Of a stretch of 64,000 nt of DNA, positions 47,924 to 64,000 are shown piece by piece (position 1 is the stretch's first letter; the number at the start of each line of letters is the position of its first letter). Source of the DNA: Trema orientale (Eukaryota > Streptophyta > Magnoliopsida > Rosales > Cannabaceae); the NCBI GenBank assembly GCA_002914845.1, contig JXTC01000012.1, positions 1,014,556 through 1,078,555 on the forward strand. The letters are read 5' to 3'. A program made the position numbers and the translations under genes. The notes under the pieces were generated by a model, which saw nothing but the letters and a program-made list of their open reading frames with translations, searched no databases and was not told the origin of the DNA.

Positions 47924-49568
47924 AAACTTTTCATGAGGCTACCAAAAGCTCGGATGTATCTCTGTGGATGACAGCAATGTAAGAAGATATTGAAGCCCTT
48001 CACAAGAACAAGACATGGGATCTTGTTTCACTACCATAAGGAAGGAAGACCATTGGCAACAAATAGGTCTACAAGATCAAGGGAGATAGCAATGGTCAAG
48101 TAGAGCAGTATCGTGTGAGATTAGTAGTAAAGGGATATGCTCAGAAAGAAGATATTGATGTTAGCGAGATATTCACCTGTGGTTCGACTCACAACAGCTA
48201 GAATGGTTATAGCGATGTATGTGTGTGCTATGTTTGATCTATATCTAGAGTCGCTATATGTGAAAACTACTTTTCTTCATGAAGAACTTGAAGAAGAAAT
48301 TTATATGCTCTATAACAAGAAGGTTTTGCTGAAACAGGCAAAGAGAACTTGATTTGCAAGTTGAACAAATCTTTATACGGTCTCAAACAGGCGTCGAGGT
48401 ATTGGTATAAGAGATTTGATTTCTTCATAATAAGCCTTGGGTACTACAGACTCAGTTCAGACCACTGCACATACTTCAGGAAGGTTGATGAAGATAGTGA
48501 TTTCATTATCTTATTGTTGTATGTGGACGACATATTTGTAGCGGATCCCAACAAAGATCGAGTCTAAGAATTGAAGGTACAGTTGGCTAGAGAATTCAAT
48601 ATGAAGGATTTGAGACCAGTAAACAAGATTCTAGGGATGCAGATTCATCGAGATAGAAGTAATAGGAAGATTTGGCTTTCTTAAAAGAATTATTTGAAGA
48701 AAATCTTGTGACGCTTCAATATGCAAGATTGTAAGCCACTTTTTATCCCACTTCCTTTTAACTTCAAGTTACCATCCAAGATGTGTCCTAGCAGTGAAGC
48801 AGAGAAAATGGAGATATCTCAAGTACCGTATACATCAATAGTGGGAAGCCTAATATTCGCTATCATATATACAAGACCAAACATTGCACAAGCAGTAGAA
48901 GCGGTTAATTGATACATAGCGAATTCTGGTAGAGAGCATTGAAATGCTGTGAAAAGAATTTTGAGGTACATCAAAGGAACCTCAGAGACTACATTATATT
49001 ATAAAAAACTAGAATTTACTGTCAGAGGATATGTTGATTCAGATTTTGCAGGTGATCTTGTCAAACAAAAATCTACTATAGGCTATGCGTTCACTCTTGC
49101 AGGAGCTGTAAGCTGGGTTTTGAAACTACAAACTGTTGTGACTTTATCTACAAAAGAAGCAGAATACATGGTAGTTACAAAAGTTTGCAAAGAGGCTATT
49201 TGGATTCAAAGGTTATTAGAGGAGCTCGGGCACAAGCAAGAGAAGATTCTTCTATTTTGTGATAGTCAGAGTGCCTTGCGCATTGCAAGGAATCTAACCT
49301 TTCATTTTAGGACAAAGCACATAGGTGTTCAATATCACTTTGTTTGAGAAGTAGTAGAAGATGGAAGTGTAGACATGAAGAAGATTCACACCAAGGAAAA
49401 TCTAGGAGATACTTCAACCAAACTAATCAATACTGACAAGTTCAAATGGTATAGATCCTCATATGGCTTAGCAGATATATAAGTAGCATGAAGAACTGAT
49501 AAGCAAAGAAAAGAGAGATTTATCAAGTATGAAGATATAATTAAAATCAAAGTCTTCAAGTGGGAGAA

Positions 49569-50096
49569 TGTAATCAATATATGCGGTTTGACTAAGCCGA
49601 AATATTGATTCAATATTAGCGGTATCAATTAATCCCGCCGTAATCAAAGTTTGCAACAACTTTCGGTATGTAAAGATTAGGGAAAAAAAAAAAGAAATAA
49701 AAATGGGAGAATAGGAGATTGGACTCGACTATAAATACTCCTTTCCTCTAAACCATTTTTCATCTAATTCCAAAATCCTCTTCCTTTCTAAGAGAGAGTT
49801 CAACCTAGGAATTCCTCTTAGTGTCCCATTTATTTTTTCCTAAATTGTTTAGAGAGTGTGTTTTCTCCAATTTCAAGAGAAAGGAGTCCATTTATACTCT
49901 CCTTGTGTTTAGAGAGAAGTGAGTTGTAATTTCCTTTTCATAGTGAAATTCTTCACAGCCTTGTTCGTTGATGTAGCCTAAATTAGGTGAACCACATTAA
50001 ATTTTTTAGATACCTTATCTTTTCACTTTTTCTGAAGTTTTCTCAACTCATATTTTAGCTATGTGTTGTCGCTTCCGCAAAGCCGATCTCCTAACA
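49569..50096 (+). repeat. 3' LTR of Copia fossil 2
   Basis: 528 bp, TGTAATCAATATATG to CTCCTAACA; partner of 43204-43731. Confidence 0.93.
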
Positions 50097-50737
50097 ACTT
50101 TCTACTTGGATTGACAGTTTTCATATTCTTCAAATCACCCTTTAACAATTTCTAAAATTTAAATTTTGTCATTTTGGTTCTTAAACTATTAAAAGTAGTT
50201 TAGGTTTGTCCTCGTACAACTTTGTTCATTAACATTCTGTTAAATTTAAGAACAAAATGATAATTAGACAAAATAATAATTACATACAAAATTCAAATTT
50301 AGTATTAGTCCCTAAATTTTGAAAAAAGTTTCAGTTTTGCCCCCTTTCATTAAATATTTAACAGATGTTGTTAAAAATGAATAAAAAGGAAGAATTTTTA
50401 AAAGTTAAATAACCAAAATGAGAAATTTTCAAGTTTAGGGACAAAAATGAGACTGTAACAACAGTTTAAGGAACATAAATCGTCAAGTGGCGTGGGTTGT
50501 GATTCGTAGCAGTACAATTGTTACTTTAATAATTAGTTTAGTGAAGAAGGGATTTGTTTTGTGTTTATTGTTTACTCTTTTCTCATCTCTAGAATAACAA
50601 GGGGAAAGAAAGAGGTCAGAATCTTATAGTTTAGTTCTATGGTGGATTATAAAATTATGGGAAACAATATTAATATACTTGGGTAAAGTTAGAAAACGAG
50701 ATGTAATTTTTAGTAACTAGCATCGTCATGACTTCTT
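50097..50737 (+). repeat. Array half-unit V2, right part
   Basis: Continues V2 after the Copia insertion and matches V1 from about 35300 to 36038, ending in the intact V-to-U join (CTTCTTATGTATACACACAC). It lacks the MITE that V1 carries. Confidence 0.88.
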
Positions 50738-51860
50738 ATGTATACACACACTCCAAACAAATAGTCCTTTAATTTGTTTTGGTTTAGTTAACCTGAAGCT
50801 TAATACAACTCTTTTTCCAGGCATTAGATGATCATTTGGGGGATCACCGATCAGTTTGTCAATGTGCACCCAAATGTGAAGTGGCATCAAGTCAAGTCAA
50901 CTTGAGGTCTATTTAAGTCTTCTAAGACACACCCTTTTCTACGTTTGGCACTCTAATTTTTTCCACTCTACAAATATTTCATTGGAAGGTAAGAAATGTT
51001 CAGGCTCAAATAATCTATTCCGTACGCTCTATTAATCTGTTGTCTTTTGTTTTTTTTTTTTTCGTTTTTATTTCAATAATATACAATGGTATACTGGGGT
51101 TATTTTGGAGCATTTTAATCAACATCCTTAGTACCCGGTTTGGTGACTGACTAGCCGAAGCCATTTTCCACCATATGGCATCAGCCATCGTATATGCATG
51201 ATTTCATACAGTTTCTAGATACAATATGGGAAATTCAAATGGTTGATTGGTTTCGTATACCTATTTGATGCTTATTCCACTCATTACTTTTCGTGAATAA
51301 GTACATATTGCTTGTTTAGAAAGAATCCCCTAATAAAGGTTCTAGTATTCATAAAGTATCTTGTTCTATAATTGCTACTAACTCCTACATGGGACATTGT
51401 ATGTGACGAAAAACTTATCTGCAATGTGAACAGAACGACTTATTCCAACCAAGTCACTATCATTTTTACCACCAAAAAGGACAAAAAAAAATGATAATTA
51501 TCACGACCACTTTTGGTTATTGTATCACATCTTCCAGATGAAATGCTCTACTAGAGAAATTGAGCAAGAAAATGAGACTACAAGAACACGAGCTCGGATT
51601 ATGGAATGGTGGAAATGGAACCGCAATACCCCTAGTTTTCAATAAAGCTAAAATGGATTACTTTTAGTTATCACGAGCAAATAATTGGACTAGTTGGGTT
51701 TGTTATTCTTCCTTCATCAATACAAGCTTGAAAATATATGAATAAAATAGTACGGTTTTCCTGGATGGAACCCATATATAATTGTATGGTCAAAGTTTGA
51801 ACTTTGAAGTCTTCCACTCCTTGGGGTCTCACGTTCGGTGCTTGGTTTGTTCTTTTCATA
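50738..51860 (+). repeat. Array half-unit U3 and the first bases of V3
   Basis: U3 (50738-51780) aligns with U1 and U2. From about 51788 the sequence GAAGTCTTCCACTCC...GGGGTCTCACG matches the start of V1 and V2, then the match stops at about 51860. The array therefore ends about 0.8 kb upstream of receptor B. Confidence 0.82.
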
Positions 51861-52688
51861 AAAACCAAAAAAAAATGCGAGTGGGAAAACTGGAAATCTT
51901 TATTGGTCTTTGTTCAGCAAAGGCGTCCTACTTTCATATTTTTCTAACCCGGCGTTCATTCCTGAAAAGTTGAGTTTGCACCTAACGCCAATCTTAATTA
52001 CGTCACAGTTTGGATGGTCTTGTCCCTTGATAATGACTCAAAAATTTTAAGAAATAATATTCATGATTTATAATATTGATTTCTTGCCGTATAGAACTCG
52101 AGGCTCAAGCTACACGCAACGATATTTAGCAAATTAAAATTAGTAATAAAGGACTAAATAAAATATGGGTTTGGATCGTGTGCAGGAGTAGAACTAAAAC
52201 AACTATAAAAGAAAGTCAACCACTAAGGAGGTTACACGTGCGTGCTTATCTGAATTAGATTCATTCGGATTATTCATAATCTAGAACGAAAATAATTATG
52301 TAAATGGCTCATTTTTCCAGCAACATTATATTGAATCTATAATCCAGTATAACTGTACACCTAATGGTTGACTTGACTGCTAAAGCTTTAAGCCAGTTAT
52401 TCCTTTCCATCATCTTGTTAGTCACCGTTGACTATCTTATCATCAGCTCCACAAAAGAAGAGTAGAATCATTAGTGACCCTGTAATTATCACAAGTTCAA
52501 AAGTTCAAGCGTCAATAAGTGGAAAACTCTGGCCACTAGTTTTTTCTCGTATTGATAACCTGATTTTCCACTTGCAGTACCTGCCAACCACGACACAAAC
52601 CTTAATAAACATCTACAAGTGAGTTAGTTTCTCCTCAAGAAGCAAAGACTGAAAACCAGATTGACACACTCTGATTAGTCTCTTCAAA
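51861..52688 (+). promoter_or_regulatory. Upstream region of receptor kinase B
   Basis: No gene. About 52080-52230 is related to 5450-5590 upstream of receptor A (GATATTTAGCAAATT, GGACTAAATAAAATA, GGAGTAGAACTAAAACAA). CTATAAAAG at 52204-52212 is a TATA candidate, though 480 bp from the ATG. A GTTGACTT/GTCAACC W-box-like core (TTGAC) occurs near 52215 and 52366, as is common in defence-gene promoters. Confidence 0.4.
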
Positions 52689-55600
52689 ATGAGGAAATTG
52701 AACCAAAACTCTATCTCATATTCAGTCCCATTACACACCTTTCTCTTCCTTCTTTTTATTAGCCATGGAGTCTCTCAGTCGCTGCAGGAGCAAGAACAAT
52801 CAGTGCTCCTGAAGCTAAAGCAATACTGGGGAAACCTCTCTTATATGAGTCAATGGATCCCATCAACAAACTCTTCTTCCCACTGTTCTTGGCCTGGCAT
52901 CAACTGCACCTCGAGCTCGGTCACCGGGCTGTCACTGCAGAACATCAACATCACTAATGAAGTCCCAACCTTCATCTGTGACCTCAAGAATCTCACCGTC
53001 ATTGATCTTGAGTACAACTATATTCCCGGGGAGTTTCCTACAGCTCTGTACAACTGTCCAAAGCTTGAAGATTTAGACCTCTCCAATAACTACTTTGTCG
53101 GAACACTTCCTAGCGACATCGATCGATTGGTTCAGCTCCGGAGTCTTAACCTCGGCGGTAATAACTTCAGTGGCAATATCCCAGCTGCCATAGGACGGCT
53201 GCAAGAGCTGAGGACACTCATACTTGGGGCCAACTTCTTAAATGGCACTTTACCACCAGAAATAGGTAACTTGTCCAATCTCGAAATGTTGTGGTTATCA
53301 AATAATGAATTCTCGTCGGGGCTGCCTTCCAATTATACACAGTTGAAGAAGTTGAGAAACTTGTGGCTTACTAACTCGAATCTGATCGGGGAAATACCTG
53401 AAAGTATAGGAGATATGGAAGCAATGGAATACTTGGATTTATCAGGCAATAACTTGAGTGGGAAAATCCCAGATGGGTTGTTTACATTGAAGAATTTAAG
53501 CATAGTTTATCTCTACAGAAACAGTCTCTCGGGGGAGATTCCTCAGGTGGTTGAAGCTCTGAACTTGTCGATAATCGATCTTTCGGAGAACAATTTAACA
53601 GGGAGAATACCAACAGACTTCGAGAAGCTAAACCAGTTGACGGGTTTGGCTTTGTTTATTAATCAATTGTCCGGAGATATTCCAGAGGGAATCGGCAGAT
53701 TACCCGCTTTGGTAGATTTCAAACTGTATACCAACAATTTGTCAGGCGTTTTGCCTCCAGACTTGGGCAAGAATTTGAAGCTCAAGACATTCGAGGTCTC
53801 TTCCAACAGGCTCTCAGGCAATTTACCGGAACACCTTTGTGATGGGGGTAACTTGGTAGGAGTGGTGGCTTCTGACAACAATCTCACTGGTGAACTGCCT
53901 CAAGGACTTGGAAACTGCAGCGCTTTGCTCATGGTCAAAGTTGAAAACAACAGGCTTTCTGGGAATCTTCCTAGTGGTCTATGGACATCGCTCAACCTGA
54001 CTATCTTGATGCTGAGCCACAACTCATTCACTGGTGTGCTTCCTGAGAAGACCGCCTGGAATCTTTCTCGGCTGGAAATCAGTGACAACAAGTTTACAGG
54101 TAATATTCCAACTGGAGTGTCTGCCTGGAGGAATTTGGTGGTGTTTGAGGCCAGCAATAACCTCTTGACAGGAACCATTCCTAAAGAACTAACCACTCTT
54201 CCTGTTTTGACAACTCTTTTGCTTGATCATAACCAGCTCACCGGGAATCTTCCATCAGATATAGTATCATGGAAGTTCCTAAACACCCTTAATGTTAGTC
54301 GAAACCAACTCTCTGGACAAATTCCAGTAGAACTTGCTTTCTTGCCTACTCTTACATACTTAGACCTCTCAGAGAACCAATTTTCTGGCCAAATTCCAAC
54401 CCAACTTGGCCTTTTGAGGCTCAATTCTCTCAATCTCTCTTCCAATGAACTCACTGGGGCTATCCCATGGGAATTTGAGAACGCTGTATATGCCAACAGC
54501 TTCTTAGACAATCCCGGTCTCTGTGCAAGCACCAACTCGTTGCAACTCACGCTCTGCAGCTCCCAACCCCGAAAGCGGGACAAAATTTCAACCCCATATA
54601 TTGCTTTGATCATAACATTAAGTGCAGCAGTCTTCATGCTGGTTGTGTCCTTCTCATTCTTCATAATCAGAGGTCACTGCGGGAAGAACGGATCCGACTC
54701 CAAATGGAAGCTCACCTCATTCCAGAGGGTAGAGTTCACAGAATCAAAGATCGTGTCCGGGTTGAAGGACAATAACCTGATTGGAGCTGGAGGCTCCGGC
54801 AAAGTCTACTGTGTCCCCGTGAACCGTCTTGGTGATGTCGTCGCTGTAAAAAGAATATGGAACAGCAAGAAGGTAGAAGACAAGCTCGAGCAAGAATTCC
54901 TTTCAGAAGTCAAGATACTGAGCTTAATTCGACATTCCAACATAGTGAAACTCATGTGCTGCATCTCCAGCGAGAGTTCAAAACTCCTGGTCTACGAGTA
55001 CATGGAAAATTGCAGCCTAGACCGATGGCTACACAACAAAAACAGACAACCAATCGACTCAGCCCCCGGTTCTGTCCATCACGTTGTCCTGGACTGGCCC
55101 AAGAGGCTACAAATCGCAATCGGGGCAGCGCAAGGCCTCGCCTACATGCACCACGATTGCTCCCCGCCGGTAATCCACAGAGACATTAAATCAAGCAACA
55201 TCTTGCTCGACTCCGAATTCAAACCGAAAATCGCAGATTTCGGCCTGGCCAAGCTGCTGTTAGTCAAGCAAGGAGAGCTTGCTACAATGTCCACTGTGGC
55301 CGGTTCTTTCGGCTACATGGCTCCAGGTAAAACTCACCCACATCCACATGTCTTCTTCCATCACCACCAATTTTCACATCACCCATTTCAGTAAAACTCA
55401 TAAACATTCCATACTCAAATTTGCAATGCAGAGTACGCTCAAACGACAAGAGTAAATGAAAAGATCGACGTGTTCAGCTTCGGCGTCGTTCTCCTAGAGC
55501 TGGCGACCGGAAGAGAAGCAAACAACGGCGACGACGAGCACAGCTCCCTCTCCGACTGGGCGCGGCGCCACGTGCAAGAAGGCAAGCCGATCGCGGAGGC

Positions 55601-55877
55601 TTTGGACCCGGAGATAAGGGAACCATGTCACGTTGACGAGATGTGCTGCATCTTCGTGCTTGGGATTAAATGCACGGAGCGCTCGCCTTCCAAGAGGCCT
55701 TCCATGAAGGACGTTGCGCAAATCTTGGTCCGCTGCGCCCGTCCGCTGATGGGCTACAGCGAAAAGTTGGCCGGAATCGAATATGACGTCGCTCCACTGC
55801 TCAATAACTCGAAGCGCGAGAGCGCTTTGGAAGTAGAAGATGACGACGACGACGCTATTTTTGTTAGCAATGTATGA
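52689..55877 (+). CDS. HSL3: LRR receptor-like kinase, HSL3-like, copy B (exons 52689-55326 and 55432-55877)
   Basis: Two exons, 1027 residues; the intron (55327-55431, GT..AG) splits the Glu codon of APE. Order: signal peptide about 1-30; LRR N-cap with HCSWPGINC; about twenty LRRs to about 610; transmembrane segment about 637-659; cytosolic kinase. Intact motifs: glycine loop GAGGSGKV, VAVK (K721), HRD (D832), DFG (D850), APE. The C-terminal tail carries APLL, SKR and an acidic DDDDD run. A similar APLL...SKR...ED tail is recalled in Arabidopsis HSL3 (At5g25930), the receptor for CTNIP/SCREW peptides. This copy looks fully functional and is probably an RD-type receptor kinase of LRR subfamily XI at the plasma membrane. 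The peptide ligand is inferred by family only. Its LRR codons 86-429 are almost identical to copy A. Confidence 0.95.
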
Positions 55878-57206
55878 TAGAAATAGGATATGAGTATAGC
55901 ATTGCGAGGAAATAAAAAACTTTGATCGTGATAGGTTGAAGGTTAGCCAATGCAAACAAATACAAATATATAGTAGTTTCACTTTGTATATTGTTTGAGC
56001 AGAGCAGAGCAGAGTAGAGTAGAGTATATAATAATGAGAGTTCTCGAGGAAAAAGCACTCTCTGGCTTTTAGAAGGTTAAAGTATTGTGTGGCACTGGCT
56101 AGCTGTAACTTGTATGATATATAATTAAGTTTTCAAAGCATTCTGACCATTTTCCAGCTACACAAACTTAAGGGCAGGATAGTTCCATTAATAAGTGAAT
56201 TAGTTAATAGAAATTAAAGTATGAGACTTGGTAGTTGGTAAGATTTGGATTCCATTCCTACCAGGTGAAGATTTTCTTTTCATAAAAGAAAGGCAAGGAA
56301 ATGAGCCACAGAGATAAATTCAATAGAATAATAACATGAAGCAATAAATTGGCAACTTAATTACGGGAGAGGCCTAATAATGAGCAGAGTTGGGGTTTAT
56401 CAATAAACATTTCTTGTTCCATAATTAAAAAAAATAAAAAAATAAAAAAAGAGCAGTGATGTCAAGTAAACAAAACGAATTTTTAGCATGTTATTCACAC
56501 TTTCTAAACCCCAAATTTTTCCCAAGTTAAACCTCCATAATTTGCCTCATCCCCAAGGACAACAATATTACACGGAAAAAAAAAATAATAATAATAATAA
56601 TAATAAGGGTGCAGGGGAAAAGCATTACAGACATAAAACATCTCTGGACAATCTCCACAGCAAGGAGACAACTAATCATATAAAACAAATAAAAAGCTTC
56701 TAACCTCTCCCATTGGGTCCAAACTCCCTGACGAGAGTCCCACCATCCCCTTCGAAAACTTAGGAACATGTTTCAATCATAAAGTCCCTGTTTTATTTGC
56801 ACTGAAGAAATCAGAGACTATGCTCCGCAAAAGAAAAATGCAGTGACTGCTCAAAAAACAGTTTACATCCCCCACGTTATTGCATATTCCAGCAGAAATG
56901 AACTTATACATTGGTACCACCATATTGTCAAAACGTAAGCAAACAAGCAGATTACAGGCTTAAGCAGGAAAACCTTAAAGCCGGTTCCAACTGCATATTT
57001 GGTCCATTGTGGATTATGTTATCCATAAGACCATAAATAAGGGGAAAAAAAATAAAACTAAAGGCTTGTGGTCAGTCATGATCTCTCAAGGTTGAAGGTG
57101 AAGAGAGATCTAAATGATTTAGGAGGAAATTGTAAAAATGGGGGACAGTAAGTACACAAAACTGAAATGCCATATTTCTTTCGTCTACCTTAGCTTTAGC
57201 CATTCT
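55878..57206. other. Intergenic between receptor B and the hexokinase (convergent genes)
   Basis: 3' flanks of two convergent genes. GAGCA/GAGTA short repeats at 55998-56026, a T/A simple tract at 56426-56450 and a (TAA)n tract at about 56585-56608. No gene seen. The hexokinase 3' UTR probably occupies the right part. Confidence 0.5.
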
Positions 57207-62481
<5,275 letters not shown>

Positions 62482-63188
62482 CCCACCACCAGCACAGATC
62501 ACTCTCTCTATAAATTCCCCCAGTCAACCAACTAACTTCTGCTTAATCACACGCGCTCTCAGAAAATTCGTTCTTTGCGTTTTGTGGTTTTTTTTTTTTT
62601 TTTCCCCTCTCCCCCTCTCCAAACAGAAAAATCCCCGATCGGATTTTATGAATGAATTAGAAAATTAGAGAAGTATTTTTGGGGGCAAAGATGTGAAATA
62701 AATGGCGGTCTTCTTCTTCTTCTTCTCCACATTCACATTCACATGCATGAGTTTTAAGATTTAGAAAAAGAAAAATTTAAAAAAAAAAGGTGAAAATAGA
62801 GGAAATTGGAGAAGGGAGCTTTAGCTAAGCTAGCTAGCTAATATATTGGAGATGAGCTGTTTTCTCGGAGAGAAAATTGTAAAAAGAGCGCGAGAAACGA
62901 GTGTTACAATATTCTCTTATTCTTCTCCACCACCACCACCACCACCACCCTCCTCTTCGCTTACTACTGCAATTTTTTTTTTCCCCCTAATTTTCTCGGG
63001 AAAAATATAGATATTTTTGGGTGCTAATATAGCAGTACCTTTCCCCCTAATAAATATATGATTGGATAAGCTTTATATATATGTTTTTTTTTTTTTTTCT
63101 GTGGGGGTATTTTTGGGTGGGTGGATTTATAGGCGTTCTTTTGGGATCATAATTACGGAAATAGCCTCGAAGATGGGGGACTGTTGTC
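62482..63188 (-). promoter_or_regulatory. Hexokinase upstream and 5' UTR region
   Basis: Reading toward the gene: a TATA-like TATATATAAAGC (minus strand, about 63071-63082) with CCAAT just downstream, then pyrimidine/purine tracts, a GGTGGT simple repeat (CCA on the plus strand, about 62929-62949), a GAAGAA tract near 62711-62726 and a poly-A/T tract near 62588. Such simple repeats are common in plant 5' leaders. A transcription start cannot be fixed from sequence. Confidence 0.4.
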
Positions 63189-63328
63189 NNNNNNNNNNNN
63201 NNNNNNNNNNNNNNNNNNNNNNNNNNNNNNNNNNNNNNNNNNNNNNNNNNNNNNNNNNNNNNNNNNNNNNNNNNNNNNNNNNNNNNNNNNNNNNNNNNNN
63301 NNNNNNNNNNNNNNNNNNNNNNNNNNNN
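63189..63328. other. Assembly gap (140 N)
   Basis: 140 undetermined bases. The same nine bases, ACTGTTGTC, stand on both sides (63180-63188 and 63329-63337). Confidence 0.99.
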
Positions 63329-63337
63329 ACTGTTGTC

Positions 63338-64000
63338 AATGTTGTTGGACCCGGATTCGGACTATTGCACTTTGCTCTTTGCAGTTTAAGGAATTGGGGC
63401 ACGTGTAAGGACTTCGCTGATTTGCATGTGTAAAGTTGGGATTTGGAATCTCTTTCTTCTTTTTGTTTTTCCGCTTCTATGTCAAGGGGCGCCCCCTAAC
63501 ATTTTTATTATTGTTATTTAGGTACTTTTTTAGGCAATATTTTAATATGGAACGGAAAGATTTATTGAAGCTACTTATGAGTTATGATTAAAATCAACCT
63601 CATTGCATTTTCTACGAATCAAATTTTAAAAAAATAAAATAAAATGTACGCATTAAAGATGGACATCTTTTGATTCTCTTTTTTATTACGCCTAATTATA
63701 GATTAGTATGCTGTATTTAGTATTTGAGAAATTATGATAAAGCTAAAGAAACACTATTTCATTTTTATTATTAAAAAAAAAAGACATTATTCCATTTAGG
63801 AATGTCAATGGGCCGAGCAGGACCGATTTTGTATTTATCATCCCCGCATCATTCACCATGTAAATTGTTGAGGGGCAAGTTCAGAAAATCCCCATTGGGA
63901 ATCGGTTTCCTAATTAGTATATCGGGTCCCTGTTTGTAATCATCATCTTAAATTAATTAAACAATCCTATGTTATTCCAAATCTTTTAAAAGTCTACATA
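63338..64000. other. AT-rich intergenic, possible TE fragment
   Basis: No gene. About 63798-63960 (AATGTCAATGGGCCGAGCAG, later CATCCCCGCATC and CCCCATTGGGAATCGG) resembles a widespread family of plant interspersed repeats built around GGGGCGGG/CCCCGCCCC words. I cannot place it more exactly. Confidence 0.35.

Larger units (their letters stand above)
43204..50096 (+). mobile_element. Copia retrotransposon fossil 2, both LTRs present
   Basis: The LTRs are 43204-43731 and 49569-50096 (528 bp each), with target duplication ACTTT at 43199-43203 and 50097-50101. The primer-binding site (ATGGTACCAGAGC) follows the 5' LTR, and a purine tract (AAGTGGGAGAA) precedes the 3' LTR. Parts in order: gag from 43906 with a CCHC knuckle (CYHCSKKGHIKREC) near 44580; protease (DVWLMDSGA) near 44770; GAG-pre-integrase and integrase about 45130-45900; reverse transcriptase about 47940-48600 (LYVDD box); RNase H about 48950-49350. 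Another element (46359-47923) is inserted between integrase and reverse transcriptase. The coding region is broken in many places. The LTRs differ by roughly 13% by eye, pointing to an insertion several million years old. Confidence 0.93.

Overview
This is nuclear DNA from a dicot plant, probably a rosid. It is AT-rich and intron-bearing, full of LTR-retrotransposon remains and small DNA transposons, and its host proteins closely resemble known dicot families. I cannot name the species.

Layout. 1-5.9 kb: the last exon of an unidentified gene, a Mutator-like non-autonomous element, a LINE RNase H remnant, and an intronless GC-rich gene for a 3-hydroxyisobutyrate dehydrogenase-like (glyoxylate/succinic semialdehyde reductase family) enzyme. 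5.9-8.9 kb: the first HSL3-like LRR receptor kinase (copy A). 8.9-52.7 kb: 44 kb without a convincing host gene. 52.7-55.9 kb: the second HSL3-like receptor kinase (copy B). 57.2-62.5 kb, minus strand: a complete nine-exon, 498-residue type B hexokinase of the HXK1 class. The right end holds its upstream region, a 140-base assembly gap and AT-rich sequence.

The 44-kb interval between the two receptors has a readable history. Its backbone is a tandem array of a non-coding unit of about 2.4-2.5 kb, here split into halves U and V. The order is V0 (10.4-11.3 kb), U1 (30.5-31.6), V1 (34.5-36.0), U2 (39.6-40.6), V2 (41.7-43.2 plus 50.1-50.7), U3 (50.7-51.8), then a stub of V3 just upstream of copy B. 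Mobile elements have split nearly every unit or junction: two Copia fossils, Gypsy pieces, several solo LTRs, hAT-like elements and Mutator-type MITEs. Many still have clear target-site duplications. The array pieces total only about 7 kb, so the two receptor genes were probably far closer together before these insertions.

Receptors A and B are paralogues. A stretch of about 1 kb in the LRR-coding region is almost identical between them, while the DNA after it diverges abruptly. This fits recent ectopic gene conversion. Copy A also has an altered kinase glycine loop and has lost the conserved C-terminal tail that copy B keeps. In Arabidopsis, HSL3/NUT perceives CTNIP/SCREW peptides, so the pair may be peptide receptors. 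The hexokinase and the dehydrogenase look like unrelated housekeeping or sensing neighbours; nothing in the sequence ties them to the receptors.
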